Assembly: GCA_001931875.2 (NCBI GenBank)
Contig: MSJH02000793.1
Location: 115,353 to 179,352, forward strand
Origin: Byssochlamys sp. IMV 00236
Taxonomy: Eukaryota > Ascomycota > Eurotiomycetes > Eurotiales > Thermoascaceae
DNA: 64,000 bases
Direction: 5' to 3'
Numbering within the stretch: the stretch's first letter is position 1; the number at the start of each line of letters is the position of its first letter. This document shows, one piece after another, positions 1 to 13,008 of the stretch. The notes under the pieces were generated by a model. That model worked only from the letters and a program-made list of their open reading frames with translations. It was not told the origin of the DNA and searched no databases. The translations under genes and the position numbers were made by a program.

Positions 1-1561
1 ACTGATGTCTGCTGAGCGAGCCCGGTCTCCTGCCGCTCTGAGGCCGCTCCAAATCTCATGATCGAGACTATAGATCTTGATTCAAGTCGTCACGATAACT
101 TCCGTTGCTCATCAGACCCATAGGTCTCAGAAAAGAATGGACTATGTAAGGTTCAGGATCAGTATGTATGCAGTCGTGGAGTCACAGATGGGGAGGACCG
201 AGGCTTTCCCAACGAGTTTCTTCGAGATCTCCATAAAGGAATAGTAAATTCGTACTGTGTCGCAGATCTCTAGGTTTCTAGAGAAGTCAATCGTTAGTGA
301 AGCGGGCAAGTCAATCTACCGTGATGCGCGATTTCGGCACGGCGGCACAGCCCCTTTATTCCAGAAAATGTGAGTATTGGTTTCTTCTGTTTACTGTATA
401 ATCTCGGCCAACAGAATGGGCCAACTACAGATACTTACGTGCACCACAGACAAGTTCTCGTGCGTAAAGCATAAGAACATACACCCACCATGTAGCAAGC
501 GAAAAGATCAAAGCAGATGAGCAACGATCTCGAAGCCATGGATACAATAGACTGTCCTTTCGCCAGCCATATTAGACTACTACCTACCCTTCTTTACTAG
601 AGATCAAGGTCGCGAAGATTCGGAGGCAGGGCTGTCCCGAGTTCCCGAATTCCTAATCTACACTCCCGAGATGGAGCGGCAATAGTGGGAACCCCTGGAT
701 CCTCTGTACGATCTTGGATCTCGATTGGCCTCCGGATGAGGCAGAGTAGATTCTGGAACATCGACTCGAACGGATGGTTTCCCCCAATAATGGATCGGAG
801 GGAGATCTGTCAAGCGGCAAGATCAGTTTGTTATATCCACCAGAGTGCTCCTGTCATTTGCCGGCGCCTGATCCGGACGTATTAGGGGGTATAGAACCGC
901 GCAGCCCTTTCTATGACACCTGTTCGTTCGAATAATAGCATCCGCAGTTTGTCCGCAGAAGGCCTGCAAGAACCCCACAGCGTGGCAGTCTTACTTTAAA
1001 AGTTTAGACACCGAAGCTTTTCTCAAACTCACAGCCCCAGCCTTGAGCTTTTTTGTCTCAGGCTGTTCCCACGGGTCGAGAGCGGGACGGTTTAGGAATG
1101 GGAAACCTTCTGACGTAGACGCCAAACCCAGGGCGGTTGTTCTGTTCCGTGTCGAGAATTTAAGTACTGCAGACTATCTAGTGTTTTCCCAAATCTTGGG
1201 AACGCATCGCCCTATGGCAGCGCGAGAATTTGGGGTTGCGGCGCATGCACCGAAAGTTGGTTCCTGTCTCCTGCAGTATTCCAGTTATCAATAACATCGA
1301 TCGATACGAGAATGTCTGAAGTTTGAACCGTTGCGGTCTCTGTCCGTCCGAGGAGGAGAGTTTGGGTCCTTGATGGCGCACGAGTTGTTCGTCTGGACGC
1401 TCAGATCCTGGGGTGGCCGTAGCCCCCGATGGTGTTAGAACTAGTATACTTACCGTTCCCCACGATGGTGGCTCTTTGATCCCATCAGAACCGCACGGCG
1501 TATCACCGGAGGGAGGGGGCAAACGAACGAGATGAGGCGTCCTGCTTGGTGAGAGAGATAT

Positions 1562-1569
1562 TAGTAGTC

Positions 1570-1608
<39 letters not shown>
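1562..1608. repeat. (GTA)n trinucleotide microsatellite
   Basis: About 15 near-perfect copies of a GTA/TAG unit, with one early interruption (TCG). Read on the minus strand it gives a poly-tyrosine frame, which is an artefact of the repeat. Confidence 0.95.
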
Positions 1609-1781
1609 TCTAGCCTCGCGGATCTCTGGATGCTGCTGGTTCCGAATTGCTGTCGTGGGTGTTGAGGTTCTCTGGTTCTCTCTGGTTGAAGGTTCTCTCT
1701 GGTCAGGGACGGGTGGAGGTTTCGGCGATCGCCCGTCGGGAGAAGACCGGAACAGCCCAGATTGCGTGCTCCCTCTGTTCT

Positions 1782-1824
1782 GCTTCTGCTTCTTCTGCTT
1801 CTTCTGCTTCTTCTGCTTCTTCTC
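1782..1824. repeat. TTCTGC/TTC tandem repeat
   Basis: Tandem copies of a roughly 9-base unit built from TTC and TGC triplets. They read as Ala/Ser on plus or Glu/Ala on minus, but no supported gene surrounds them. Confidence 0.85.
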
Positions 1825-3117
1825 TAAGTAACCAAGAGCAGGAATCTCTCCAGGAACCAGGACCCACGCGATCATTCTGCACAACCCCCCAAAACCCAAT
1901 CAATAATCATAATCTATCGTGTATCCATCGGATGTACCGCGTCCTAGGGCCAGCCTACTGGACCCTCGCCCCGTGCTTGTCACTGCAAAGGCTAGCTGGC
2001 CATCCGCTCTCGTGGAATGAGGCTAACTGTTAGCTCAGGGCTTGTCGAACCATTGCTCCATCCTCAAGTCTCCCCTCTCGGACGTTTTTGGGTTCGCAAA
2101 GCCAAGACGAACAGACAGCCTTCTAGAGAACACTTGCTGGCAATCCGGGACCATGTCACGGTCGCCCATGGTCAGCGTCTGCGACAGCACGTCCGGCTGG
2201 TTCCACGCTAGAAGCTGTCATATGTTGCAGGAATATCTCACTCTCCTTTCTCTGACGGCTCCAAGTAGTATGCTCCAGTATCCGGCTGCAACGATCATCC
2301 GTTGCTGGGAAAGAACGCTGGGAGAAAGAAAATAGGTCCCAATCCGTACGACCGGCGCTTGTACATACTTGTACTGCCAGCTAACTAGACCCTGGCGTTC
2401 CTGGGACACCACAGATTGCAGCTAATCTGAGTGGGACCGATGAAGGAAGCCCGAGGAGATCTCCCATCCCTGTTCTTCGACCACGGCGGCAGTTCTCTCT
2501 CTGTCTCTTTTCTCGAAACATGACCTGGCAGCCTTGGCTCTGGGACTTAGTGGAAACTCTGCCAGCGCCGTAGTAACTACATGTCTCGATCATGCGTGGG
2601 TCGATCATCAGTGAGATTCCTACGGTTGGCCCAAGTCAGCCGTCTGGGCGCTTACTCCGGATAGATGGTGCAGACGTCCTAAGCAATCGCCCGGGATCTG
2701 TGTCCGATTATTGACCTGCAGGGTACAATCTAGCGCCTCGCCTATCAACATAGGCTGCTTTTTTTTTTTGAGATACGGATCTGTCTGGTTGGGTGCCTCC
2801 GTTGCATCATGGTACCAGTACTCTACAACAGGTGGGTCGACCAGCGAGGGACTCATGGCGATCTTTGCCGTGGGCCTTGGTGTTCGGTAAGTTAGCTGCT
2901 GTTGAAATTTCTGCCCCCTTTGGGGATTTTGACTTCCAAACTATAGCGATCCCAAACCATTCCCGTGAAGACCATCCTTGCTCCTCCACGATTGACTTCC
3001 CGGCCAACCCCTGACGAACAGGTGCTCTCCTCGGCGTCAGGTACACCCGGGGGAAGTTCCCCCTTGGGTTCCTCGAGCGATCCTCATGTCGGTGGTCTCC
3101 ATGGAATCTTAGTCCCC

Positions 3118-3139
3118 TATTATTATTATTATTATTATT
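3118..3139. repeat. (TTA)n microsatellite
   Basis: About seven perfect TTA/ATT units in non-coding DNA. Confidence 0.9.
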
Positions 3140-4230
3140 GCGAAGCCACGGACGCTTTCTCTCGCTCTCTCTCGTCGGCGCTACCTGGGCTGTAATGTGT
3201 CCCCAGCATTGGCTGCGTTCTCACCTGGAGAAATCCAATCACACCGGCCCAGCTGATCCTGGCAAACAAGGGCGGGCGCTTGTCGTGGAGCTGACAATCG
3301 GTGACTCTGCGAAGGACAGAACTGCAGTAATCCGCTAGTAGTCGGACGCTCCAGTGTGACCGTGAACCCCAGAAGCGACCGGGGAGCTTTGGAAATCAGA
3401 TCCTCTATCGGAGCCTGGGAACCACGCGCCTGTCCGTCGAAAGAATTATTAGCGTGGGCGCCCGGATAGCTGACTCGATTCACGGCGCCACCTTGCACAT
3501 CATTCCCGCGCCCAGGTGTCAGATCCTTGGCTCCATCTGTCAAGACAACCTTAAGGATGGAGAGGTTTGCAGGGTCCTATTTGCGCCCTCTCCGCTCTAC
3601 ATACCTTTCTGGGCTTATGGAGTAGTGGCAGTAGTTTCTGACTACCGTACCCACTCTCACCACGATCGTCATTTTTGGGCAGCCCCGTAGTGGCTTTCCA
3701 TGGGGTCGGCCAGATGTAACAATGGTACGGATCTTGCATTCTAATAACTGCTCTGCCTGTCAAGTTCGTCCTGCAAGTTCCCTGGACACTCTCGATCTCA
3801 ACGCGACTGGTGGCTTTCATCCGTAAATACCTCCCAGCCAGTCAGTATTTCGACTGGTCTTGGAATTGTCTTCCTTCAGCCTTGCATAACCTTGATTCAG
3901 CTGTCCCCATCAAGTCCCGGACCGGCAATGTTAACCAAATCCACCTGATCCTCATGTGAGTACATTCATATGTTGCCCGCCCCTCTGCTCCTCAGCCGCG
4001 TGTCTTGCTTGCACTTTCACTCGAGGAAGAGAAACTATCCCATCGGTTGGGAAGAACGTCTCTAGATATCTTCCTGTCAAAGTACATGACAATATTTCCA
4101 TACCCCTCTCATATACCGGGTTTTCCCATGCCTGTTCTAATCGCCGCGGGACAGAGTTAGAGACGAGATTCATCTCTTTTCCCATCCTATGTCCCCTAAT
4201 AACTACCGCGGGAACGAAGAGAACAGGAAT

Positions 4231-5421
4231 ATGGCCGTATCATATGCTAGCGGGCTTCCAGCCGGTCGCTCACAGACTCTCCCATCTTTCCGAGAGGTAA
4301 GATGATCCCATACCGTATGAGTGCGAGGACATAGCTGCTGACAGCTATACTTCAGTTACTACCTCCTCACTTGCACGAGGAGATAGATTCTACTCCATTC
4401 TATGCTTCTAGACAGCCTCAACAAGATCGTTCTCCGTCATATCTCCCGGAATCAACGAGACCGCGATCTGTCCCAGGCTCTGCTCTCGGGTCTCCTGCAA
4501 AGGCACCCTCAAGTGACACCCTGTCTGACTTTGCCTCGCAACCGATCAGGGTCGAGGAGACTCAATTCGGAAATCATCGAGAACATGGTCTTCCACAGCC
4601 CCAGCCTTCCGGGAATACATCGCCCATGGCTTCTGTCACAGGACAGCCTATGCAGTTCACATCTCGTGGACCTAGCCCGATCTTGCCGCCGATCCATAAC
4701 CTACACTCTTTGCCTGAGCGCAATTTGAGTCGTGCGGGAACTTCCTTCGACGATACAGCACTCCGCCCGTCCTCGTTACCACGAGACTATGCCCATGAGG
4801 GCCTGGTCTTTGGCGTAAGGAATCGGAATGATTTGGACCTAGAGAGACAGAGCCCGCCGTCTTACACGGGCAGCAGTGTCCCTGTCTCGGCTTACAATCA
4901 GCAACCGTATGATACGCCGCCATACGTCCACTATCCCCAAGCCTATAGAGGGGAGCTTGAATATCCATCGCAAATAGTTCCTAATCCACAGCACTCCAAC
5001 TTCGGTATTCTTGGCGACCCGATCGATTCGCGGAGCAAACGCAGACGAGGGAATCTTCCGAAGCCGGTCACGGATATTCTACGCGCCTGGTTCCACGAGC
5101 ATCTCGATCATCCATACCCAAGTGAGGAAGATAAGCAAATATTCATGACGCGGACTGGATTGTCAATCAGCCAGGTACGGTTGCTTCCGTTTCTACCATT
5201 TCATCTCTTCAAACGCTAACCTAGGCCCCGTGGTGGGTTTCAAGATCAGCAATTGGTTCATCAATGCAAGACGACGACAGCTACCGGCATTGCGTAACCA
5301 GATTCGCAGCAATGAAAATGAGAGGATTCCGCAGCGACAATCGCCCTTTAGCGATACTGAACAAGCCTCGTCTCGTGAATCTGTTTCCTCGCCGAGTCGC
5401 TCAGTACCCAGCCAACCGTAG
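4231..5421 (+). CDS. TALE-class (KN) homeobox transcription factor
   Basis: DNA-binding transcription regulator, presumably nuclear. Exons: 4231-4296, 4356-5174, 5245-5421, giving 353 residues with both introns in phase 0. The first exon was chosen because its ATG reads into a SFRELLPPHLHEE opening across a GTAAGA donor and CAG acceptor. The N-terminal ~265 residues are Ser/Pro/Gln-rich and look disordered. The homeodomain lies near the C-terminus: a basic SKRRRG arm, then LPKPVTDILRAWF and HPYPSEEDK, then WFINARRRQLP as recognition helix 3. HPYPSEE is the three-residue loop extension between helices 1 and 2 that defines TALE proteins. The second intron splits the homeodomain just before helix 3. 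It may be the ortholog of A. nidulans HbxB, a recollection from the general calmodulin neighbourhood rather than a demonstrated match. Confidence 0.93.
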
Positions 5422-8400
5422 GCGATTGAAAGGACTTCGATCCTGCCATACGGGCTTGTTTCTGCCCTATGGCTAGCAACTTGCGCATTTTCCTGTTCGA
5501 ATACCACATAATATTTTTACCCATCAGCATGCAGCTGACATACGGAGTTCAGGGGATTTGGGATCTCAAAATTTATGACGACTATAGCATGGGAGGGCGA
5601 ATTCTGAATTTGCGAGAGAAAAGCGACTTCTGTTTAATCCTTTAATTTTGGATGATTTTTGATACCTGGGGAAGAGATACTCTTTCACCCCTTTCCTGTT
5701 GTCCCTATAGACGCCAACATTTACCCAGCGAAAGGAACGATCAGGCATTTTGATACCCTTTCATTGTTGATGGGAGTCTATCATGTGAAATGATAAAATC
5801 ATGGTGTACATCTCGCGCTTGAACAGTGACGGACGGCTTGCATCCCTTTTTCCTGTCATACCTTTTGTGTCCTGTGCCTCGTCCTGCGCCTCTTTTCTCA
5901 GTGACGGTCGATTATCGACATTGCTTTAGAATTCTGATCTCCATTTCATGTGCTTACGTGAAAATAGGGGGAAGTGATTTCCTAAGAAGATTCGGTTCTA
6001 TTCCCAATGACTATTGCTATGTACATTGAGATTGGTGCTTCGTATGCGTTGTGCCCACTAGGTTCCGGAAAAGGGATAGAAATTGACATCACATTTATGG
6101 ATTGGTTTTTTGGATTGAAGGCTTAACGGCCCGGCAACCTACCATACGGAGGGCCGAAGTTCATTTTGGGCTCGCTTGTCATGGGCATTCGCCTCAGATC
6201 GTGACCGTCAATGATGGCCCGTCATTGTCTGGTACGCTTTCCCTTTCGAGACTCACGCCGGGCGCTTCGGCCGAGACACCATCGTCGGTCCGTTCCAGCA
6301 AGATATATGTTTACATGCAAAGTTACGCTCGTGCGATGAAAGGTCATTGATTGACGGTTGACATGCGTCAATTATGATGGCATGGTGGTTTATTGTTCTG
6401 GAGTCGATGTGGTTGTCCAGATCCCTTGGCATGTCGCGAATCCACTCTCCAACGCGCCAAACTCCTGTGGTTTCAGAACGGACACCTATTGGTACATCAC
6501 ACCAGCTGTGGTTCATCTCCAGTGATCTGTTACTGCAGAGCCTGCATCGTCCTGCTCAAACGACTACTGATCAATGATCAGCCCGAGGCCTGTGGCAAAA
6601 GTCCAACTATCTTGTGGCAGAATACTTAAGAGATACATGGAGAAAGCCGAATGATGTTTTTACCTTACCCGCCCTGGCCAGCCAAGAAGCCGTATTGTAT
6701 AGCGGTACAATAATAATATCGCGATATAACATAGAATTATCGCTTACTGTGGTATCCGATGATGGAGTCGTTCGAACGGTCGAGTACTATTCCGTATATC
6801 TGTGCTATTGGTTTAGATTCTCATTCGCGAGCGCATAGTTTTCATCCCACCGCGATGAGCCGATCATGTCAACTGCTTGTCCATTTTCTACACGCCACTG
6901 ATTATAAGCCTGGTCACTTTTTCAAGTTTCTCTCAACTTTCAACGAGCAGCGCCTGGTTCCGCGTGCGCGAGCTCGTCGTTGACCTGGGGCTCGGCCAAT
7001 GATCGGGACGCGCCGAAGTGGCATCGCTCGTCCGATAGATGCATTCGTTAGCGCGCCCAGCAATTGATTTGTGTTAAAGTTCAGCGGATGATGCCAGAAG
7101 CGCCGCAGTGACCAGTACGAAGACACCAGAGCTTTGCCCGCTTGAGGCAAGTCCTTTTACTCGTCACTATCACCTCCCCAACTTCGAAGACGCACTGGGC
7201 GCGTCAGCTTGCTTGTTGACCAGTGAGTGGAATCCTCGTATTCGCGCGGCGGCGAGCCGGCGCTGTCTTGATTCTTGACTCTTCATCACGGCTGTCTGGT
7301 CATTCTCTTCGGCGCGTGTACACATACCCACCAGTTCGTCACTTGTCGGGAGCCTTACCGGAACCAGCAATCTAATTTGTGCTACCGAGTGCCTTAGGGG
7401 GATATGCGCCATGCGGGAAACTTTGAAAATGGCCGGGAGTGGATGCACCACAGGATCGGGATCGACAGAGGAATCTTGCCGAACCTTGTGCAGGATCTTG
7501 CTCTTCAGCGCTGCCTTTCTAAGCGGTGGATCTCTTTGCTTTGATCGCCGACATGTTCCATTTGGGCCGTCCTCGACGCTTGACCAGTCTTTGGGAAGAC
7601 AACACTCCATTGACCTTTTTTTTGCGGCCTCTCCAGATTCGAGCAATGACACTAAATATGGAAGGTCGGCCCTGGTTCTATGCGGCTACCCATGCTATTA
7701 TTGTTGTCTCCCATGCTAGCAAAAGCGGTCAATGCGTACCCTATCGACAGAGACCCTCTGCTAGGTAAGTCATTGATCTGAATTCCCGAGCATCACGATG
7801 GTTATTTGGTGCGAAAATACCCAAGTCCTAGACCGTCTAGAGAAGCCTACACATTATTAAGTAGGGCAGCAGCCTTGGCATGGTTAAATGTCACTCGTGG
7901 TCTGTGTGTGGTTGACGGCTCTCGGGCCTCTCGCATGCTTAAGAGCGTCAAACAGTGATATGTCCAACAGTGATACATACAGTGCGCTGGTTGTTCCTTT
8001 TTTTTTTATTATTTTTTCTTGCTTTACTCATATTAGCAGATAAATCAGTGGCAGAGCCCCTGAACGGCATCAAATCACCGGGATTGCAATACCCGTGCTG
8101 TGATGTTTAACGCATTGGTTCACACGACGGGAGTGACGGGAGATGGGATTAGTGGATTTCGATATTACCGCCACATATATTGTCTCCTCACTTCTTCATA
8201 GGGGAAGTTACTATGAGGTCCAGGCGCCTGGCCAGTCATTATTTGGTGTGAGTTTACTGGCCCCAGCCTCCATAATAAGTCATTGAAAAGATGCTTTGAG
8301 CCCTATTATTCACTCACGGCCAGATCTCGACTGGATTCCCATCAGTCGCAACGCAATTGGCAGGCAGCCACCAATACCTACCCAATGCTTCCTATAGCAT

Positions 8401-10942
8401 CGCCTCTTTACTCTTTCCTTTATACTATCAGCTCTGGTGGGCATCCTTGGCATATTGGGGACTCAAATTACCCTTGCGGTCGGGTCCCAGCTGAAGATTA
8501 TGGCAAAGTGCATACGAAGTCTGGATGGTCCCGAGGATCCCTTGCACGTCAGCCAACACATTAAATCGATATGAGCATAGGAGCGCGTCCGGGTGAGTGG
8601 CACTTTGCATGGAATTGTATCCGCCGGTCTCCGCACCACCATTACTACGAACCCGGAAACCGGGGATCTGCGCAGTGTCGAATCCTAAATATGTGGCTCC
8701 TCTATGTTGCGTACTGAAAATCCTCGACTTTGCACCAATAAAGTGAGGCTGGGGAATATCGCTGTGGAAGAAGTATCAGCCTAGAGCCTACCGGTAGTGT
8801 CCAAACGATATCTGTCTGGAAGGTTGAGCATTCAAGTGGACCGTATAAGCGGGAAATTGGCTATAGATAGTCATCAAGTCTAACTTGGAGTCTTGACGAA
8901 CTACTGTCATTGACGTGGAAACTCAATGAGCCACTTCTCCCACTTAGCGCTAGCTGCTCGAGGAGAACCGACCGGAAGGACGACTTGAACCTGCTCCGCC
9001 ACGCTGGGAAGCCAAAAGCATGATGATCGAGAGCACTAGTGACCCAGGAAATATTAATTCTTGGGCTGTCAAAGTAGTTTGTTTCCCGGGCTTCCCAGGC
9101 AGTCATCTCACTGGCCACTGGACACATTTCTGTGGTCGAGATCATATGCGTATCCATGGTTCGAATCACTCTTATTTTGAATAATGCCTTATATTCGGCA
9201 ACTCATTCCGGGTTATACCAGACTGTCCCAACATTAGGATTTGCGGGGGTCTGTTAGGTTGGAACATCCATTCTCTTCGAAAACAGTGTTCGGCCATGTA
9301 GCGATATAGTTCACTAAGACGGTCTAGAGACCTCGCTTGCGTGCATAGTCCATGTCATGCACGCGCCTGGGCCTTGAAGAGACATCGCGCTGACATATTT
9401 CAATTCCCATCATGCAGTCTGACCTGGCCAGGTCTGAATTGCATTCTGCAAGCCATGAAAGCCACGGTTTTCCCCAGAAATATTGTCCAGTCGTGTTCGT
9501 ATACATAATAATATGCCTTGGCAATAACTCTACTTGAGAAAAAACGGACATCGCCACATTCCAGTACCATCTACCGCTTATTAGGTAGGTGGTTACGAGA
9601 GTGCCAGGTTTAAGGATATATCTAACTGGGCCAGATACCAAGGCAAGGTCTTCCCCGCTACAAGTCAGTATGTACTAAGCAACTGTGTGGAGGTTATCTA
9701 GCATTTTTCAGTAAGGTAGTTCGGACATGCTCGCACGCCCTGCATATGCAGGAAGGAGGACCTGCTGCCCGTACAGAGTCCGGTCAACTTCCCTGCGGAT
9801 ATGAGATGCATGCATCTTCTCCTGGCTTGTTCTCAAGTAGCACAAATCAGAGCCCCCAGGAATATCATCACAATTGTGGCTTTTATTTTCCCTGCTGAAT
9901 ACAAAGAGAGCACGCTGATTACGGAAAATCATTCGACTCTCTTTTCGACTCTCTTTTCGACTCTCTTTTTGTCAACGATGTGACATGTACCGTGTACGTC
10001 GACTCGCAGCTGCGGTGGCAAAACCTGATCAATGCCCGAGCATGTCCGCAGAAATCTCTTATCATTGATCGGTAATATTAATCAGTGAACATCTTACCTG
10101 GTCGTCGTCTGCCTTACATCTAGGATTCGTCAACAGTTGGCTAACAAGGGGCTAGATGATTCTCCTGTGTGCAGGGATCGCCAATAGCCATCTATCTACT
10201 TTTGCTCCCGTCAGACATGATTCCATCCTACTTTCTACCATAGTTATCTCAGTTCTTTACATAATCACGAACAACTATCCTACCAGAACATGCTCGATTC
10301 TGCCATACTATGATTCTGCGTTCAGCCGCGAGGTTAATCCGCATACTTTGCTCTCCTTCCCTCTCTACGGATGGATATCCAGGCATATAAGTTATGTATC
10401 TCTTGGGTATTGAGTGCTGGACATCACGATGCCTCAGAGTGCAGCGCCACATGGCTTTATCTTGTCTAGTAGGATCTTTACCACACCGGGAACCCTATCT
10501 ATAAGCTATCGCCTGTCCGCTCCAGACAAAGAACGGGAAATACTGCAAATATGGTCAAGCGCATGAGGAAACCCGGTTTTTGGGGCTATTAGGCTCCTAT
10601 CCCGAACGCAACTCATCTCTCGTGTATACCTCCTGAACTACGAGATGATGGTATTAATAACTGAGAGAACAGTTTGATACAGACTATTGGATTGGAATTA
10701 CACCAGATGAAATGCATTTCCCATTCCTCCTTCTGAGGCTCCATCTCTGTAGGGACGGATCAAAGGTAGCACACCGCTACAGATGAATGGGTGTTACTCA
10801 CAGATAATGGCACACAGCAAGCATACTACCGCGATCACAGGAATGGAAGCTCCGACGATGCGACGACTCTCCTTGGAAGTATCCACACCTGTAAATACCG
10901 GACAACCGACTGAAAAGCACAGAGAGCTTCCCTCCTAAACCA
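5422..10942. other. Gene-free stretch downstream of the homeobox gene
   Basis: I find no gene I can support in these 5.5 kb. The first few hundred bases are presumably 3' UTR. A GC-richer patch around 7160-7770 has overlapping open frames on both strands (minus 7170-7652, plus 7411-7768), but neither shows a domain or splice structure I recognise. A short tandem repeat is present at 9933-9969. Confidence 0.55.
9933..9969. repeat. 12-bp tandem repeat, three copies
   Basis: Three consecutive copies of TCGACTCTCTTT with no internal mismatches until the last base. The surrounding DNA is non-coding. Confidence 0.85.
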
Positions 10943-11576
10943 TCAAAAGAAATGACCACGATTCTCATCTTCCCAAAGAGAATAGTTACCACCCGAGAAA
11001 CGAGGGACCAGGCAATTCAGCAGATACGTGACAATGTGGCATTCAGACCCCCAGCCCATGCAGGGACCAGCGAGCAGAACCTCAAGTTTGAAGGTCTTTA
11101 AATCATCCATTGTAGCATTCAGTTTAGCATCTTCTGCATCGGCAAGACGGTATCCACCAAATAGGCAGTATACAGGCCTTCCATCCCCTCGCTTAACCGT
11201 ATCTCGGCAGATGTTGACAATACCAGCATGACCGCACAAATACTGTACAAGTAGATCAGAAGAAAGCACGAAAGGAAAATCCAGCTCGAGAATGAATATT
11301 TAGACTCTCGCTACCTGTATTAACATACCTTTACGATTGCAGCATAGGATATCCCTCCTCCGTAATCGAAGTGAAGTATCTTCTTCCCATTTCCTCCCCG
11401 TAGTTAGATGAGTCGAAGCACCCCTCCATATACTGTACGCCATCCTCATAAGTGGTTCTCGAGAAGAATTTCCCGGAGGCAGAGAAGAAGAAGAAGTCAT
11501 CTAGGACGGTATGAGATCGATCACTTTTCAATATGGTTGTGCGCTCCAGCTGCCTCAAATTTTTAAAGCGGAAGAG
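10943..11576 (-). pseudogene. Decayed metallo-beta-lactamase-fold protein relic
   Basis: On the minus strand two frames together resemble the C-terminal half of the metallo-beta-lactamase-fold family that includes dihydropterin/RFA-P synthase-like proteins. The upstream frame (about 11576-11331) has HTVLDDFF followed by SRTTYEDG, similar to the family's HTVL...SGEIPR.T.YE segment. The downstream frame (about 11254-10943) has LCGHAGIVNI, FGGYRLADAE and LLAGPCMGW, matching the usual CGHAGxVN, GGxHL and GHCTGW blocks. The metal-site His of GGxHL is Arg here, and the His of GHCTGW is Pro. A stop and a frame change separate the halves, and no clean intron restores the frame. The N-terminal HxHxDH metal motif is absent. 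I infer a non-functional, 5'-truncated relic. Confidence 0.6.
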
Positions 11577-11819
11577 ATCGGACTATGGACTCTACGGAAG
11601 GATGGACGTCCATCATCACTTTTTTTTTTGGTTGATTTCATTGTTATTGCTGCTTTGAATGAATTCAATGAATGACCTTAATTAGTCCATCTACATTTTT
11701 TATCAACGGAGATATTCCTACTCACCCAGATGGTCCCAATGATAACAGGCTAAGATAATAAATATATCTTGTTTAATATCTGCTGGAAGATGACTGGTAT
11801 TTGTAGAATCCCGAATGGC

Positions 11820-12030
11820 AACACGAAAGCATAGTCAGACCTGAACACTTTGAATCGCTTGCTTGCTTGCTTTCTAGGTCTACAGGGTATTTAAACCCAT
11901 ATTCATCTCTATAGGCATACAAATGATCTAGTAATCAAGTAGCCTAGTAGGTTCTATCCTATAATCAGGATTCAAAAAAAACCTGCCGCAAACGGATGAT
12001 TGACAGGCGTTCCCTTTGTGCGCTGACAGT
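11820..12030 (+). repeat. Degenerate direct repeat, copy 1
   Basis: Copy 1 of a dispersed repeat whose partner is at 12781-13008. Shared blocks in the same order include TCAGACCTG/TCTGACCTG, CTAGGTCTA, GGCATACAAA, CTAGTAATC, CCTATAATCAGGATTC and GCCGCAAACGGATGATTGAC. Between blocks are substitutions and small indels. No coding potential or inverted termini are visible. Confidence 0.85.
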
Positions 12031-12780
12031 ATTTCTTTCTTTCCTTTCCCAGACCTCAGCTTTAGGGCTTTCACTATGGAGAAACCAATGCCATTTTCAA
12101 CTGAGCGTTACTTTTTTTTAAGTTGCTAAAACAATTTGATCTTATCTGTATATTGGAAATTACTTGGATCTCTGAGATACCCGGGGATTAGTGTCAATTT
12201 GAACTTTTGTCGTAGTCATAACTGTATATATATCTCTTGTTATCCAGTTATTCACATCACGTCTTGTCCAACCAAGCGGGGGTTTGCAAAAACAAGAGCA
12301 AAAAAGAAAGAAAAAAAGAAGAGGGGAGAAGAGAACCTACAAGAAACAAAGAGCCATACCAATACCCGCCACAGCAAGATACATACAACCCATACTCAAT
12401 TCCATCCTCTTTTCCACCGCGCTCTAAACCAGCTCTCTCTCGAAGGCATGAGAGAGAGGAATGCCCATGAACCGAACTCGGGACCTTCACGACGACGTTG
12501 GGACTTGAAGATATCAGTAGGGTCCAGTTCATCATTGACGATGAGATGAATTTCGAGATTTTCAATTTCTGTTAGTTAAGATATCCCGTGATTGTATAGT
12601 TAGAAGGTCCTTTGCTGGTAATTTATATTCGCCGTCCTCGAATACTCATAACATAACTACATACTTAACGTAGTAAAGTCAGTATAGAACTAACCGAATC
12701 CATCTATAGTTATATGTTATTATTATTAATTAGTTGATAACAGTTCCAGGAAGTAACTAATGACATTATGTCGAATCCTA

Positions 12781-13008
12781 TAGCACGGAAGCAAGGTCTG
12801 ACCTGGACGACTTGAATTGCTTGTTTGCTCGCCTCTAGGTCTAGGGGGGGGATTTGATCCAGTATTTATCTTGTGGCATACAAAAAGGAAATCTAGTAGA
12901 TCCTGGTAATCTAGTAATCTAGTGGTATTCCTATAATCAGGATTCAAAGAATCTGCCGCAAACGGATGATTGACAGATCACCTGGCGTTTGCTTTGTACG
13001 CCGACACA
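12781..13008 (+). repeat. Degenerate direct repeat, copy 2
   Basis: Copy 2 of the repeat at 11820-12030, in the same orientation and about 960 bp away. The best-conserved part is the right half (about 12920-12976). The tail GCGTTTGCTTTGTACGCCGAC corresponds to GCGTTCCCTTTGTGCGCTGAC in copy 1. The pair could be long terminal repeats of a small non-autonomous element or two independent insertions. Confidence 0.85.

Larger units (their letters stand above)
1..4230. other. Gene-free stretch upstream of the homeobox gene
   Basis: I see no gene in these 4.2 kb. Open frames are short, mostly begin at non-ATG codons and show no recognisable domain. The stretch contains three short microsatellites (listed separately). 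The last few hundred bases before 4231 are probably promoter and 5' leader of the homeobox gene. An unrecognised lineage-specific gene or non-coding RNA cannot be excluded. Confidence 0.6.

Noticed and set aside
7170..7768. Overlapping open frames on both strands in a GC-richer patch
   Set aside because: No domain, no ATG with convincing context and no splice pattern; overlap on both strands suggests composition rather than coding.
12136..12549. 137-codon plus frame between the two direct repeats
   Set aside because: Lys/Glu-rich stretches come from a purine tract; no family resemblance. It does not identify an element-encoded protein.
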